From positions 17,641,501 through 17,705,500 of the forward strand of contig NC_091673.1 of the NCBI RefSeq assembly GCF_042453785.1: a stretch of DNA of 64,000 nt. Reading direction: 5' to 3'. The translations under genes were made by a program, and so were the position numbers. The stretch is from Malus domestica (taxonomy: Eukaryota > Streptophyta > Magnoliopsida > Rosales > Rosaceae). Below, piece by piece: positions 22,721-36,009 of this stretch; within the stretch, counting starts at the first letter, position 1; each line of letters opens with the position of its first letter. The notes under the pieces are model-generated. The model was given only the letters and a program-made list of their open reading frames with translations, was not told the origin of the DNA and ran no database searches.

Positions 22721-23421
22721 ATTTAGCGATGAAAGAAACAAAGATTATGAGATTAAAACAAAACTGACCAAAAAGGATACAAACCCGGCGACTTAAAAAT
22801 CGATTCTAATAAAATCGAAAACCCAGTAATTCTAGTAGTCACCGTACCACTGAGAAAACATAAAAAAATGAACATCAAAGAAGTCAATCATTGAGAAAAC
22901 ATCAAAAACCAAAATCAGACACCAAAAATCCATAAAATTAAAATATGAGTTTTAGTGAATCAATAAAATACCACGAATGTTGGTTCAAAAAATAAAAATA
23001 AAAAACCTTGATACCAAAGGACTGCAAAGGATTACCTTGTCATAGAAAGTAAAAGAATAAATTGAATCAACTGAACATGCTTCTTGCCAACCAACAAAGT
23101 AAAACACAGGGCAACAACCATTTCTTTTATCCCATTTGTCCAACACCACCCGCATTTCAAACAAAAAGGAAGAGTTTAATAACTAATAATTTGAGGCACT
23201 TTCCAATTCTCAGCTAGCATGATAAAGATCATGGATAATTTATTGTGTCCATTTTCTTGCCATCTTAAGTGACCAGAAACTGAAAATTTCTTATCAAATG
23301 TATTAATGATGCAATATAGTACACCATGCACAAAATCAAAATAACGAAAATACTCACATATAAAATGTAAAGCTTCATAGGTGATGACGTCTTTTTCTTT
23401 ATTTCGAAGAGAGGATTGTAA
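22721..23421. other. Intergenic DNA, left arm of the duplicated 15.7-kb segment
   Basis: No gene was recognised. 23318-23392 matches 15746-15808. TAA at 23419-23421 is the left target duplication of the Harbinger-type element that follows. Confidence 0.55.
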
Positions 23422-23984
23422 GGCCATCTCCAACCAAAGAGTCCAGAGGGCTAGAGAGCCAAAAATAGCCCGAAAACCGTCTCCAACCGAAGGCTAGGCT
23501 AGAGGGCCAATCAGTTGGTCCCACGGAATCTGAAAGGGTCAAAAGGCCAATTGGTTGGCCCAATACAGCCAGCCCCGGGCTGGGCCAGAAATTCTAGCAT
23601 TCCTGTCAGATATAACCGACAAGAATATATGATAAGAATTCTAGGCCAAATTTCAAATGCAACGGCTAGCTGACGTCAGCTAGCCGTTATTTTTTATTTT
23701 TTTATAGTTTTATTTTTATTTTTATTTTTTTACACAATTTTTTTCCTATTACTTCTATTTTTTCTATAACTTCCTATAACTTCTATTTTACAAAATTTAT
23801 TTTATATTTTTTCTAAATTATATTTTTTTCCATATTTTTTTTCCTATAACGTTTATTTTACAAAATTTGTTTCATAATTTTTTTTAAATTCTATTTTTTT
23901 CCTATAATTTCTATTTTACAAAATTTGTTTCATATATTTTTAAATTCTATTTTTTTCCTATAACTTCCTAAGCCATTATACAAA
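23422..23984. mobile_element. Harbinger-type element, left part (split by gypsy)
   Basis: It begins GGCCATCTCCAACC after TAA. The interior has GTCTCCAACCGAAGGCTAGG and repeated TTTTTTTCCTATAACTTCTATTTTACAAAATTTG-like units (23715-23965). It continues at 37174-37366, ending AGTTAGAGATGACC before TAA. Orientation is opposite to the related copy at 50298-51572. No transposase frame is present. Confidence 0.88.
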
Positions 23985-25129
23985 TGTTGACTCTAAAAAC
24001 TACCAAGCCTACGTGGCGCGCAGGCCGAGTAATCTATAAGCTAACTACGTCATTCGGTTGAATGCGGGGCGTGCCAACTCGTCGGCCGAGCTCGGCCGAG
24101 GAGTAAAATATGCTGATGCTATGTTGAGTGCGTAGCCGACTTCTACGTCTTGCGATTGCGACCGAGGAAGGAACACGTCTCAGCCTTTTGGGTTCTCGAA
24201 CCTGAAGACAAGGCTACTATTCTTACGAAGTTCACAAATCGTCGTCGTCGGATTCGGTAACAGTGATGGTATTCGTCAGAATAAGCCCACGCCGAATCGA
24301 CACCAAAGTGTAAGGGCACAAATACTCAAAGCGGATATATGTCTTAACAATAAACTTGGTTCAGCCGTCAGAATGCCAAACTCTAAATCCCACTTGAGAG
24401 TATCCAATCATAAACTAACTCGGCGTGCAATGTGCCGAGCCTAATAAACTGTAACACCTCAGTTCGCCGAGAAAGCTAATGAGATGACCTCGACCAATAA
24501 GGATTCGGAAATCCTTTTCGACCGAGACTTGGATAGATAACTAGTCGCCCTCGACGCAGTGCTGTTTATCCAAACTGAAGATGCTGCGAGGTTGGCTGAT
24601 TCTACGGCGACAGTGCTATCTATGCTGACTGAAGATATCACCGATTGCCTTCACAGTGCTGTTTATCCAAACTGAAGATGTGTCGGCGAAAAGAGAAAAG
24701 GAAAAAATCTCAAGGTTGTTGAGAGAATTTGCACATGGAAGTTGTGTATTGAATTGAAGGGGGCTTGAATGATGCACAACCTCCTCTATTTATAGGGGCC
24801 AACCTGTATTGAATCCCAATCCTTCTCGGATTAGAACTCTTTTATCTCAACCAATCCTATTCCCAATAGGACTTTGAACGTAACTTGTTATCAAACTTTA
24901 TTCAATCTCATTATCCTGATCCCGTCATAACTCCTTTTCAAAACAGGATTCGTCTATATTCCAACTTCCCATATGATATGGCCAAATTTAACCATGCGGC
25001 CCATGGACTAAATATCAATAACACCTGTACACGACTTCTGGGCCGAGAACGAATCTAAACTTGGCCTATCCGATACCGGGCTGAAAAAGATCTAAGCTCG
25101 GCCCAAAACAATATTTTTAGGCCCAAACA
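23985..25129 (-). repeat. 3' LTR of the gypsy element
   Basis: 1145 bp, starting TGTTGACTCT and ending GCCCAAACA on the plus strand. The TATA block CTATTTATAG is at 24786-24795 (CTATAAATAG on minus). A submotif GTGCTGTTTATCCAAACTGA occurs twice (about 24560 and 24655). Confidence 0.92.
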
Positions 25130-25631
25130 TTGCCACATCGCTTCTAAGGTCGTCGATTTACACTGCCTCGACCTTGAAGAAGTGAAACCGACTCTCGGGA
25201 ACCGTCCTCATGCGTGCTTATGAGACATAATCCCACGATCTCGATTTCCAAATCGTGCCACCACGTGTCAACCCCCTGGTTACCCTAGCAGTCTTTAATC
25301 ATGATCCCTGAAAACACGCGACCGCCGAAATGTCTCTCCTGCATTAAATCCGCCATAACACGCCATCGTGTGTCCTAAATTCGTGAAAACCTCGATCCTT
25401 TCGCCTTAGTTTTTTTAGCATGTACAATGATTAGTATCACTCCCGCTTGATTCTACCCTTGATTTTGAAAATTAACCGTTTAGCCTTTCGTTCCCAAATG
25501 TCTATAAATACCTGGACTTCTCCCATTCGTACCTTACGCTTTTCAAAACCCTTGAAGTTTTCTTGCCGCTATGTTTTCAAAAAATCAAGAATTTCTATCA
25601 TTTTATCTCAGAAATTTCTAACCTTTCCTCA

Positions 25632-28241
25632 ATGGCCTCCTTTGTCTCAAAACTCTCTTCTGAGTGTAACAAGTGCAAGTATTTCACCGATCATCATGCT
25701 ATCAAAACTCTACGTTTTGAGGGTGAGTCAAGCACTACTCACCAAGTTCTAGGTCCACTCTTTAAGGATACAGTGCCGTCATCCATCACCAACTTGTTAA
25801 AAGAACACTGTTAATTGGCAGATTTGCTGCAAGGATTTGATTGGTCGAAGTGGTGTCAGGCAAAACCCCAAGGATTTTGGCCTTCGCCCAATGCGAATTG
25901 GGTGGCTTCGAATGGAAAGATTCTTTGGTAAGGAGTGGAAAACTCTCGGTATTTACGACGCCATCAAGCTCTCTACCATGGAGATTACAATGGATAAAAA
26001 GCTTCTCATGGCAGCTCTTAGCCTATGGTGCTCGGCCACAAACACCAATGTCCTCCCATTCGGCCCTATAACTCCTACCATCCTTGACATCTCGGCTATC
26101 ATTGGGACACCTCCTTCCGACATCCCAGTCGACGCTACCCTTATCGAATGCCCTTCCAATCTTGACCTCAAGGTGTTGTTTGACGGTCAGGCCGTCGAGA
26201 CGTTAAGTTAGGAAGGTCAAGAGCCTTCAAAAACCGATGTTCAGAAATTGTAAAAGAATTTCCTGAACTACAACACCCTTATCCTCTATTTTACCAGTCG
26301 AGGAGAGGCTAGTCTGCGAAAAGGAGAACACGAGGCCTTCCTGTTTTACTGGTATAACAAATTCATTTGTTGTACCAAGTCGAACAAATGTTTGGTCGAG
26401 AACATGCCGGTGGCAGAAGCCTTGGCTAGTGGCCACTCTCTAGCGCTCAGCCCTGCTATCATCGCCAACCTTCTTCGTTGCTTGGCAGAGACAACCCTTA
26501 ACAAGATTGTACTAACGGGACTTCACTTTCCTAGGCAATCGGGTACAAGCGGACGTGATCGCCCTGGCGGCGATTAAGAAGAAACTGGCCCCTTCTTCCA
26601 AGAAGACCAAACCCTCCGCACAAAACCTCCCGACCAAACGACTTCAACCTGTCACCGAGACAGCAGATGTAACTCCCCATCCTTCGAAACGCGTCAAGAA
26701 ATTAGCGAAGAAGGGCGCTCGGGAGATTTATGTTATCTCCAGCTATACCACTAAGACGACCGTTCCTAGTGCCTCTCCTCCTGTTCCCGTACCTTAGGCT
26801 TCAACAGCTAACCGGCCTTCTTCGGCCAGCCCAGTAACCCAAGCTCAACCAACGCCTGAGTTTCCCGAGGTCATGATTGAGCTGGTTAATGTACCATCAA
26901 TTATCTTGCATACAGCTCGAGAGTCAACAGGAGTTCCTGTTCTGGGGGAGATGACTCCTTCGATTGGGAAGGATCTCTCCAAGAACCCACGACATTTGAC
27001 GGTTATCGTAGAAAAGGTACGATTATGTCGTCAAATCTTTCACTTATTAAGTAACTCATAATTATTAACACTTTTGTTTCAAGATGACGAGAGTGATGAG
27101 AGTCAATCTCGACCAACCCAAGCTCCTACTGTTGATCTACCCCCTGTGGTTGAGGTAGCTAATCGGGTCCAGTGGTCGATCGAGGAAATAGGCCTCTCGT
27201 CGAGCCTGAAGCGACGTTAGAAACTCTAATTCACCCTCAGGACCAAGACCTCGGCATCCCTCCTCAAGAAGTGACTTTGGCCTTCATAAGTACCCCTACC
27301 GCTTCTCTTTGGTTTCCTTTTTGCCTTAGAACTCTAAACCAGGAAGATACTAAATGTCAGGTGCCTACCCATTCTTTTCATCGAAAATTCTATGCATCGA
27401 AAGGTGTTATCTATATTTCCTGGCCGCCTCAGTGGCCATCGAATGTAGATAACCTCCATCGGTCATGTGAACTGAGAAGCAGTCTAAGACACTGGGCTCG
27501 GTCATTAAGTTCTTTAGGTTCGAGCAACGAACCTGAAGACATGGTCGAAGTCTCCTCTTGGCAGGTTTAAAACAAAACCTTCTTGCTATATTCTTTCGTG
27601 ATTTCCTTGTGCTTAAACTGATTTTTGTGTGCAGCCTTCATAGGAAGTCGAGTTTAAAACTCTCTTGTCAAGCACTTCTAGAATGGTTGGCCCTTCGGCT
27701 ACTACAACTGAACCTACCGATTCAGCTGCTCTGGTTCGGCTGCAAGAAGTTTTGTCTCTCTCGAGTCCTTGAGCACAAAGGTCTTGATTTGTTGGGTGCA
27801 TGCCTAAACGACCTCGGAGCATATGGTCAAATGAGTGCCGAAGCCATCGTTCAGGCGTCGTCCACCTTGGAGCGAGTTCGGGAATCCTTCAGCATTTTTA
27901 AGAATGCTCTTCGGGCTGATGAGGACTTGAAAACTGCATTGGCCGTTCAAGACACTTTGCGTCCAAAGATCGACGCTTTAAAGGTGAAAGGGGAGATCCT
28001 GGCCAATCTCGACCGTCAAATGGCCGACCTCGCAAAACGAAGGTCGGTGATTGCTTCTGAGCTTGCAAAAGACTTTGAGTCGGGCGGTAAATCTTGTTTA
28101 ACCGACTATGCGGCAAACGCGAAGCGAGTCGAGCAGCTGAAACTGGACAAGAAAAATCGGCAAGCCGAGGTCATCATGGGCGAGGTGCGGTGGTTGGAGC
28201 TAAAGGCCTTTCTTGAAACTCTTCTTCCTTCATCACCTTAG
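25632..28241 (+). pseudogene. Antisense extra gene with plant mobile domain and coiled coil
   Basis: Read opposite to gag-pol, between integrase and the 3' LTR. ATG at 25632 starts MASFVSKLSSECNKCKYF. After a stop near 25812 and frame changes, 25930-26200 encodes FGKEWKTLGIYDAIKL, SLWCSATNTNVLPFGPITPT and LDISAIIGTPPSDIPVDA, the pattern of the plant mobile domain (PMD, aminotransferase-like). A Lys/Pro-rich linker (26560-26790) follows. 27780-28241 encodes an Ala/Leu/Lys/Glu-rich region with heptad character, including DLAKRRSVIASELAKDFESG. Two introns fit GT-AG: about 27016-27083 and 27565-27634. Extra antisense frames are known in Tat-lineage elements and PMD copies in Ty3/gypsy elements. 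This copy is broken. Confidence 0.78.
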
Positions 28242-28468
28242 AATTATTTGATTGTAAACTGACTTATCATCGAAATGAAACGCGCTTTTATTTTTGCATC
28301 TCCCATGCGACATCATTGAAATGAAACGCACTTTTATTCTTGCATCTCCCATGTGACTGGGTAGTACTTTTTTAAGAACTTTCCATTGATTGGCAACTTG
28401 TGAATAATACCAGTTCGATCTCTAAGATGGTATGCCCTCTTGCCGAGGATTTTATGGACGACGAACGG

Positions 28469-29460
28469 TCATTCCCAATTCGGCGACCATTTGCCGAATC
28501 TGGGATCTTTAATTCCTATAGGTAGCACAGTTTGCCAAACTAACTCTCCCTCGCCGAACGTTTTTTGTTTAACTCTTTGATTATAAGCTTGTTCGGCAAT
28601 TTTCTTTTGTGCCACTAGAAGATTGTAAGCGCCTAGCCGATCTTCTTCCAAATCTTCTAACTCTTGTAACATGGCCTGGTTATATTCAACATTGGACAGA
28701 CTACTCTGCTCCATCAGGCGTAAAGAATTTACACTTAGCTCGACCGGTAACATCACGTCATGTTCATAGGTTAACGCATATGGGGTGGTACCTGTTGTCG
28801 ACCAGGGTGAAGTCTGGTATGCCCATAAGGCTTCATTCAATTTTAAATGCCACATGCCAGGTCTTTCTTTTATCATTTTTTCAAGAATGCCGATCAAAAC
28901 CTTATTACTTGTTTCGGCTTGTCCATTCGCTTGCGGATAGTATGGTGTGGATTACTTAAGCTGAATTTTTAAGCTCGTTGTATACTCTTTAAACCTTTCG
29001 ACTGTGAAGACTGTGCCATTATCACTTATGATCGTTTCTGGTACGCCGAACCTAGTCACAATATGTTCCTTCACAAAATTGCAAACCTCCTTGGAGGTTA
29101 ATTCGAATTATGATTTTGCTTTGACCCATTTGGTGAATTAATCAGTTACCACAAGTATCCATGCATGTTTCGCTGCTCAAGAAGATGGCGTAATTTTGCC
29201 GATCACATCCATTGCCCATCCTTTGAACGGCCAAGGTTTGATGACCGAATGAAGTAATTCGGTCGGGGCTCTTTAGATGGGTCCATGAATTTGACACTAG
29301 ACGCATCTTCGTGCATACTCAATACAATCTTTCAATATGCTTGGCCAGAAGTAACCGTGCCGGCAAAGTAGCCAACGCATCTTGCGTCCTAATTGATGGG
29401 CTCCGCAAATTCCTTCGTGTACCTCTGTGATTGCTTGGGCGGCTTCTTGCGGGCCGAGGC
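28469..29460 (-). pseudogene. Integrase region of gypsy pol
   Basis: A zinc-binding HHCC segment (HGYFWPSILKDCIEYARRC, about 29300-29375) is followed by the core with its acidic triad visible: AMDVIGKI (~29200), SDNGTVF (~29020) and QANGQAE (~28920). The C-terminal part (28469-28897) encodes WAYQTSPWSTTGTTPYALTY and YNQRVKQKTFGEGELVW. Several stops interrupt the frame between 28900 and 29300. The enzyme would insert cDNA into the genome; this copy is dead. Confidence 0.88.
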
Positions 29461-30184
29461 ATAACAGTAATAAATCGTCCTCGCCTTTTCGATACAACTC
29501 ATTCTGGTACGAGACATAGTTTGTGGCATGGACCCTTATTTTTCGGTCGTGTTTGCCTCTGGGATTATCAAGGTATTGCATAATTGGCATTCTCCAGTCG
29601 TTTGGTAACGTCTCGACCACGCAAACATCTACAGGATCCTCATGTTCCAACAACGAAGGTAAGGACATTACTCGTGTACGGATGACTTGGTCGCGCTGAA
29701 GGACTTGTTGATTAACCAAAGCTGGATACGATTGTTGTAAAACGGGTATCATTGGTCCACACTTGCCCTCCAAGAGTTGTGCTCCGGAGGCTATCTGAGC
29801 AAGTTCATCTGCGACGGTGTTCTCACCACGGGAAATATGATTGAATGTGATATCGTCGAATGACTCGGCTAAGTAACTGGCAACCATGTGATAGGGCACC
29901 AGAGTGCAACTCATGCATCGAAAAGTTCCATTGAGTTGGTTAATCACAAGTTCTGAATCGTCGAAAACGAGGACACGAGCAGCGTGCAAATCATGAAGTA
30001 CGCTAAGGCCGATAACAAGGGCTTCGTACTCGGCCTGATTGTTGGTACAATCGAAATCCAACTTAAGGGAAAAGAACCAACGGTGTTGGTGTGGAGACTG
30101 GAGGACGATCCCCATGCCGGCCAATATCGACGTGCTGGAACCATCGAAATACATCGTCCAATAATTGTCACGTGCTTCCACCAT
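29297..30184 (-). pseudogene. Second RNase H domain of gypsy pol
   Basis: The frame encodes MYFDGSSTS, NQAEYEALVIGL, VFDDSELVINQL and NTVADELAQIASG, which supply the four acidic RNase H residues. It is preceded by a separate, more degraded RNase H next to RT (about 30230-30660; FYLSRNLNTSEINYSPVEK). Two RNase H domains in tandem are characteristic of the Tat lineage (Ogre/Retand/TatI relatives). The 3' part of this frame runs into the integrase zinc-binding region. Confidence 0.85.
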
Positions 30185-30229
30185 TCCATGTCAACATCGT
30201 TGCCCCCGAACCCATATGGAGAAGGGTGA

Positions 30230-31907
30230 TGGGCTAAGAAATCAACAAGCGTTTGTCCTTTGATTGCTTTTTATAGGACGTACTGTAAACTAAACTCCGA
30301 TAGTGCCAGTGTCCATTTCCCGATTCGACCTTTGACTATTGGCCGAGTAAGCATATATCGAATGACATCTGTCTGGGCGATGACCTGCGTAACGGATGGG
30401 AGCATGTCATGTCGAAGTTTGAAAGCGGCGAAGAACAAAGCCAAGCAAAGCTTCTCGACGGGTGAATAATTGATCTCTGAAGTATTGAGGTTTCGGCTGA
30501 GATAGAAAATAGCTTGTTCTCACCCAGTATCGATGTTTTGCGCGATGAGGCAACCGATGGATTCTTCGGCAGTGAAAATGTAAAGCTAAAGGGGTTTATC
30601 TCGTCGAGGCGGTACGAGGATGGGTGGAGTTACAAGAGCAACCTTGATTTACGTGAAAGCTGCTCGATGTTCTTCACGCCACTTAAAGTTATATGAGTCC
30701 TTAAGTTTCAACAGTGTAAAGAATGCCGTCATTTTGCCAGCGGAATTAGCTTTGAATCGGCGAAGAAAATTTATTTTCCTGAGCAATGACTGGAGTTGTT
30801 TTTTGGTCGTCGGTGGTGGGGCGTCAATAATCGCACGAGCTTTGTTCGTGTCGACCTCGATGCCGCGATGGTGGACAAGAAAACCTAAGAAATTACCGAT
30901 CGACACACCAAAGACGCATTTGGCCAGGTTCATCTTAAGGTTATGTCGACGCATGCGAAGGAAAGCTTGCCGAAGATCATCAATATGCGTTCGGCGACTT
31001 TTCGATTTGACCACGACGTCATCAATATACACTTCTATGGTAGTGCCGATCAGTCATGAAAAATGGTATTCATCGCGCGTTGATATGTGGCACCAACATT
31101 TTTTAGATCGAATGGCATGACTACCCACTCGTAGGTTCCAAGTGCCCTTGGGTAGCGAAAAGTAGTTTTATAAACATCGGCCTTGACAATAAATATCTGG
31201 TTATAACCGGCATGTCCATCCATGAATGATAGCATATCATGATTAGCCGCGGCGTCGATTAGCAAATCTAAAATTGGCATGGGATATGCATCCTTGAGTG
31301 TTGCCAGATTCAAATTTCGAAAATTAATGCAAATGCGTAGGGCCCCATTTTTCTTGAGCACCAATACGATATTCGCTAACCACTCGACGTATCGAGCAGT
31401 TCGGATAAACCCGACATTTAACAGTTGAACAATTTCATCTTTTATGCCAAGTTGTACTACGGTCGAAAATCATCGAGGAGGTTGTTGAAAAGGCTTGCAA
31501 CTAGGTTTGATACGTAATTCATGTTCGACGAGGGTCCGATCGAGACCCGGCATCTCATGATAACTCCAAGCAAAACAATCTTTAAACTCATGAAGTAATT
31601 GATGGAGTTCAACTTTCATGGCATGGGGTAATAATGCACTAATAAATAATGGCTGAGGATCGTCGGTCGTTTCAACATTTATTTCCTCTAGAGGATCCTT
31701 AACTTGGGGTTGGCTATCGTCGAGCTCGGCCGGTACGTTCTGAACTTTATCCAACGATAGTACCAGGCCGTTATCCTCTTCGGCCAACAATTCGATTAAG
31801 TTGATGCCCGAATGCGGGTGTTTGGAAATAGCACACCAATGGGCCAGCAGGTGTTTCATCGTGGATGAAACCGCGACCCGACATCTCTCGCTTTTGATAT
31901 CAATCAT
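30230..31907 (-). pseudogene. Reverse transcriptase and first RNase H
   Basis: Pieces in order are 31470-31907 (FAWSYHEMPGLDRTLVEHEL), 31050-31364 (KKNGALRICINFRNLN, SFMDGHAGYNQI, YEWVVMPFDLKNVGATYQRA) and 30649-31032 (the polymerase motif YIDDVVVKS and the thumb FLGFLVHHRGIEV). A stop at 31470 and a frameshift between 31032 and 31060, just ahead of YIDD, disrupt it. The first RNase H follows to about 30230 with further stops. RT would copy the RNA into DNA in a cytoplasmic particle. Confidence 0.92.
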
Positions 31908-32289
31908 CAGTGGTGGGGAGTAAATTGGCCAAACTGAGTCTCGCCGAATCCTGATGGACAGTCTCGGCGCCTACCTCGATGGCTTTCTGGACTGAGATCC
32001 GAGTCAACCGTCTATCTTCATTAAAACCCTATAGGGTAATATAGCCGACGTGATCATCATAATAGCGGGCCTGAATCATGTTGGTTTCAAACGGCTGAGT
32101 ATCAACCAGGTGGACCACGACTGATTTACCGTCCCAAAAAATGAGAACTTGATACAAAGAAAAAGGAATGCAATTCTTTTGATGAATCTAATCCCTACCA
32201 AGCAGAGCATTATATTCGGTCTTGGAATCGACGATAAAAAATACGGTCATATGATTGCGGCCTGCAATGTTAACCTCTAGAGGGAGTAC

Positions 32290-32712
32290 TCATTTGGTCT
32301 GAGACTTGTCACTGACAAAGCTACTCATAGTTATTCCTAAAAGAATGAGTTCATCGTTGGATCGTCGTAATGCTTTCATGACGGATACAGGCATGATATT
32401 GACCTTTGCTCCACAATCGACGAAAATCTTGGAGATTAGGTAGCCTTCAATATGGGTCGTGACATACAACGGTTTTAAATGCTGAAGATTAGTCGAGGAA
32501 GAACGGGGAAACAAGATGTCCAAGGCTATTTTAAGTTTATCGTTGCCATTTGTTGACTCGTCTTCAGTAGTAGTGACGAAATCAACTTGTGTTGCTTCCT
32601 CGGCGACCACATCACCGTCCAAGGAACTTGGTTGGTGCGTAGTCAGCTGAAATTTGGCAAGGAGAACATGGACCATGCTGATTACCATATTATCAAGGAC
32701 TGAAGGGCCCAT
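32290..32712 (-). pseudogene. Retroviral-type aspartic protease region
   Basis: KIFVDCGAKVNIMPVSVMKAL carries the D-x-G-A active-site form common in plant Ty3/gypsy elements. The segment lies between Gag and RT as expected. Upstream frames (32682-32963 and 33116-33472) are linker sequence without a recognised domain. Confidence 0.78.
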
Positions 32713-33559
32713 TGGATCCTGGTCGCCATCTTCCGGATGGTGGGGACTATAGCATCGTGTGTTGGAGCATTTGCGGCCATATCGTTGTGTGTCTCAACAT
32801 ATTTGTGCGCTTGTGCCACACAATCCGACTCTGTGTCCTTGTTGTCTTCGGGCTTGCATGCATTTAGTGTCGGACTTTGCTCCTGTCGTATTTTTCGAGC
32901 TCGTTCCTTATAGGCGATCCGGCATTCCTTATGTCTAAGTAAGCATCCAGATGTGCCACCCACTCTGTCTCATCGGTTGTTAAACCGGACAAAGAGACGG
33001 CCAAAAAAACTTCGAAGTGGTATTGAAGGTGTTGAAGGTCTTCAAGAGAAAAAGGGAGTTCGGCTGTATCAATATCCGTGTATGGGTCGACCTCGAAGCT
33101 GAGAACCCTAGCATCTCAAATGTGCTGGAATCTGGCTTTTATTGCTAGATCAGTGGTTTTTTGGATAACCTGCTCATCATCGGGGCAAGTTAATGCCAAG
33201 TCAAGAGCTTCTTGGCAGGCCTTGGGCAACCCATACAAGTCGTTGGCAGAATATTTCTTGTGAAATTCTTTCATATATTCTAATGATTGGCCGAGGAATG
33301 AGGGGTGCAGATTCTTCCGAACTCTGATTAGTGGTTCTTTCAAAGGTAACTGGGGCAGTTGGCTTTCGGCCTCTTTCTTAAATTGCTCGAAACGAGCTTT
33401 CATTTCCCCGGCTGCTTCAATGGTAGTTTCGAAGTCCCGATTGGTTTCCTTCTGCCCTTGTAATTCAGCCATGATTGTTGGGGTTGGCCGATCATCTCCG
33501 CTTCCTGCCGTCTCTTTCGATTGCCATTTAGTGGCTGAAACAGGCTGGGCCGCTTGCCG

Positions 33560-35986
33560 TCAAGCCAGGCAATTTATACGCTGACGTCGACGTTTCTGAG
33601 ATTTGGAAAGCACGGTATACATGCCGGTGGGAGAATTATAGTCGTACCAACATTGGTCACGTGGTTCAGGTGGCCTGAAGGTTTTTGGATTTGCTGATAA
33701 GCTCGAGCTACTGGAATTGCGTGAATAATAATCCTCGTTGTAAAACGGTGTATCGAAATCAAGACGCCGTCTGACCGATGTAGTATCATCTGTTTGTTTC
33801 CTTGGGCCGAGCCTATCGAATACTTTCTGGCGCTGGCCTTTACTATGTTCCTTTAAAGGTTTCGCCGTAATCGCCGATTGGTGTTGTGGCGTCAGCATCT
33901 GCATCGAAGGAAGTTTCCTCTTGGGCTCGATTAATACGACGCGTGCCTTACAATTGCTACACAGAACTATCGGCCCACCATTTTCATCTTCGCTGGAATC
34001 TGACATGGACTCGACTATGGCCGGTCCTGAGAGTTTAGTGGGTGGCACATTGGAAAACAGGTCGATCTTGATTCGAGATTGGGAACCTTTCTTTAGAATA
34101 TGTGGTACGATTGGCCCGCCATTTTCTTCGTCGTTGTAACTTGACATGGGTTCAACTATGGCCGGCCCTGAGAACTTGGTAGGTGGCGCGTTGGAAAATA
34201 GGTCGATCTTGAGTCGAGGCTGGGAGCTTTGCTTTAGGATGTGATGTACTGGGGCAAACTCGACCTTCTCTTTCCATTTGCTTTTGGGCAAACAGGCGTC
34301 TACCATGCCAACTATCGCCAAAGGGAATGGATCCGTATCAACCGTCATGCGTTTTTCAGGAAACTTTAACTTGCCTTTGTCAATCCAGCTCTGGATATCA
34401 TCACGAAATATGACACAATTGTTTGTGGCATGCTTGGTCGAGTTATGATATTTGCAATATGTCCTTCCTTTAAGTTCTTCGGCCTTGGGAATGTTATGCC
34501 CTGGCCGAAGTTTAATGATCTTTGCTGATAACAATTGATCAAAAATTGCTTCGGCCTTTGTGATATCAAAGGTATAAACTTTTGATGTCTTTACTGTTTC
34601 TTCAGTGGCCAAGCGGGTTTTGACCTTCTTGGAATTAATTTAAGTCAATGCCTTGCACACGTATGGTTTATCTATTACTATCTCGGCCGCATCCACACTG
34701 ACGTATTGAGACTCCTCGCCTTCGATCGACGCATAATTGACCGTAGGGTTTTTGTAAATCGTCCATCGAGATGGGGGTTTCGACATCTTCTCTTCTCGGA
34801 GCAAATAGTCATATTGCTCGACATGCTAGGCTAATTCATACATATCCCGAAAGTTTACCCCCAAAAATTTCTTTTTGTATTCTACATTGAGTCCGTTCAA
34901 AGCAAGTCTAACAAATTCGACTTCAGGGAGAGGTACTCGGCACCAATTCCTAGCCGATTTAAATCTGGTAAGATAATCCATTGGTGACTCATCAGACGCT
35001 TGAGCCATCCTTGCCAACGAGGAAACTGACATTTCCATCCCTGGCCGATAAAATTGCTCGTGAAATCTCTCAACCAATTCCTCCCATCTCTGGATGGAAT
35101 TAGGTGGGAGGTTGATATACCAGGCAAATGCTGATCCTGTCAATGAAAAGTTGAACAGCCGCAGCTTGTGAAAATCATTGTTGACATCTCCGCATTGCGC
35201 GGTGAAACGAGCCACATGTTCTAACGAGGATAAAGACGATTCTCCAGCGAAAATACTAAAATCTAGAATTTTGAAACCTTTAGGATATTCGAATCATTCC
35301 ACGTAAACTGGATATGGATGGATGAATTTAGGGAACTTCGGCCCCTTTTTCATGGTCGAATCAATCATCCGCTGGACCTTAGTTATATCGACGGACTTTA
35401 CTTCCACTATCTGGTCGGGTCCATCTGTCCTGCTACTCGATCCTTCTTTTTTTTCTAAGTCAATTAGCTTGAGCCGAGTAGGGATTGGCTCGGCATGTAC
35501 TATTGGTAACAGATTATTCCTTGGTGGCAATTGCCGGGAAAGATCGAATGACCTGCCGTCGCAGACCTTGCTAACTAGTATTTCAAGCAATCTGTTTTGT
35601 ACCTCACTGGTACTGGGTATCACGTCGTGCAGTTTATCGATTCCTCGACTAAACGTTTGTTCAACCGCCCGAGACTGTTCATCAAGTCGTCTTCGAAGAA
35701 ACGATCTTGTTGGTGGATCAGAGCCTTCACCACCATCCTCATCACAGTCCTCCACTATCCCTTCATTGAGAACGCATGTGTGTTTGTTAGGGATTTCTAG
35801 ACTGCAAAGCTGACCGCCCAGACCAACTTCCTTTTCTCGACGAGTTGCGCTTGTGGACTCAAGTGTCACGGCACTAAGGGGATTTTGTGCCTGTGATACA
35901 CTTTGTCCTATGTTCTCAATTGCCAAATCGGTTGTTGATTTTCCCATAGCTGTTTTCTTTTTAACCGATCGTGTCTCAATTGGCAT
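33560..35986 (-). pseudogene. Gag region of the gypsy element
   Basis: A likely start is the ATG at 35984-35986, just downstream of the primer-binding site. The Gag fold is at 34826-35215 (FNFSLTGSAFAWYINLPPNS, WEELVERFHEQFYRP). Further along (~34440), YCKYHNSTKHATNNC is the Cys/His knuckle form typical of the Tat lineage. The frame is continuous apart from nonsense codons at 35294-35296 (TGA), 34826-34828 (TAG), 34640-34642 (TAA) and 33560-33562 (TGA). A region of ~60-residue internal repeats (LKKGSQSRIKIDLFSN / LKQSSQPRLKIDLFSN) lies at about 34020-34240. Confidence 0.88.
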
Positions 35987-36009
35987 GAACTTCGTAGTTT
36001 TAGCACTGG

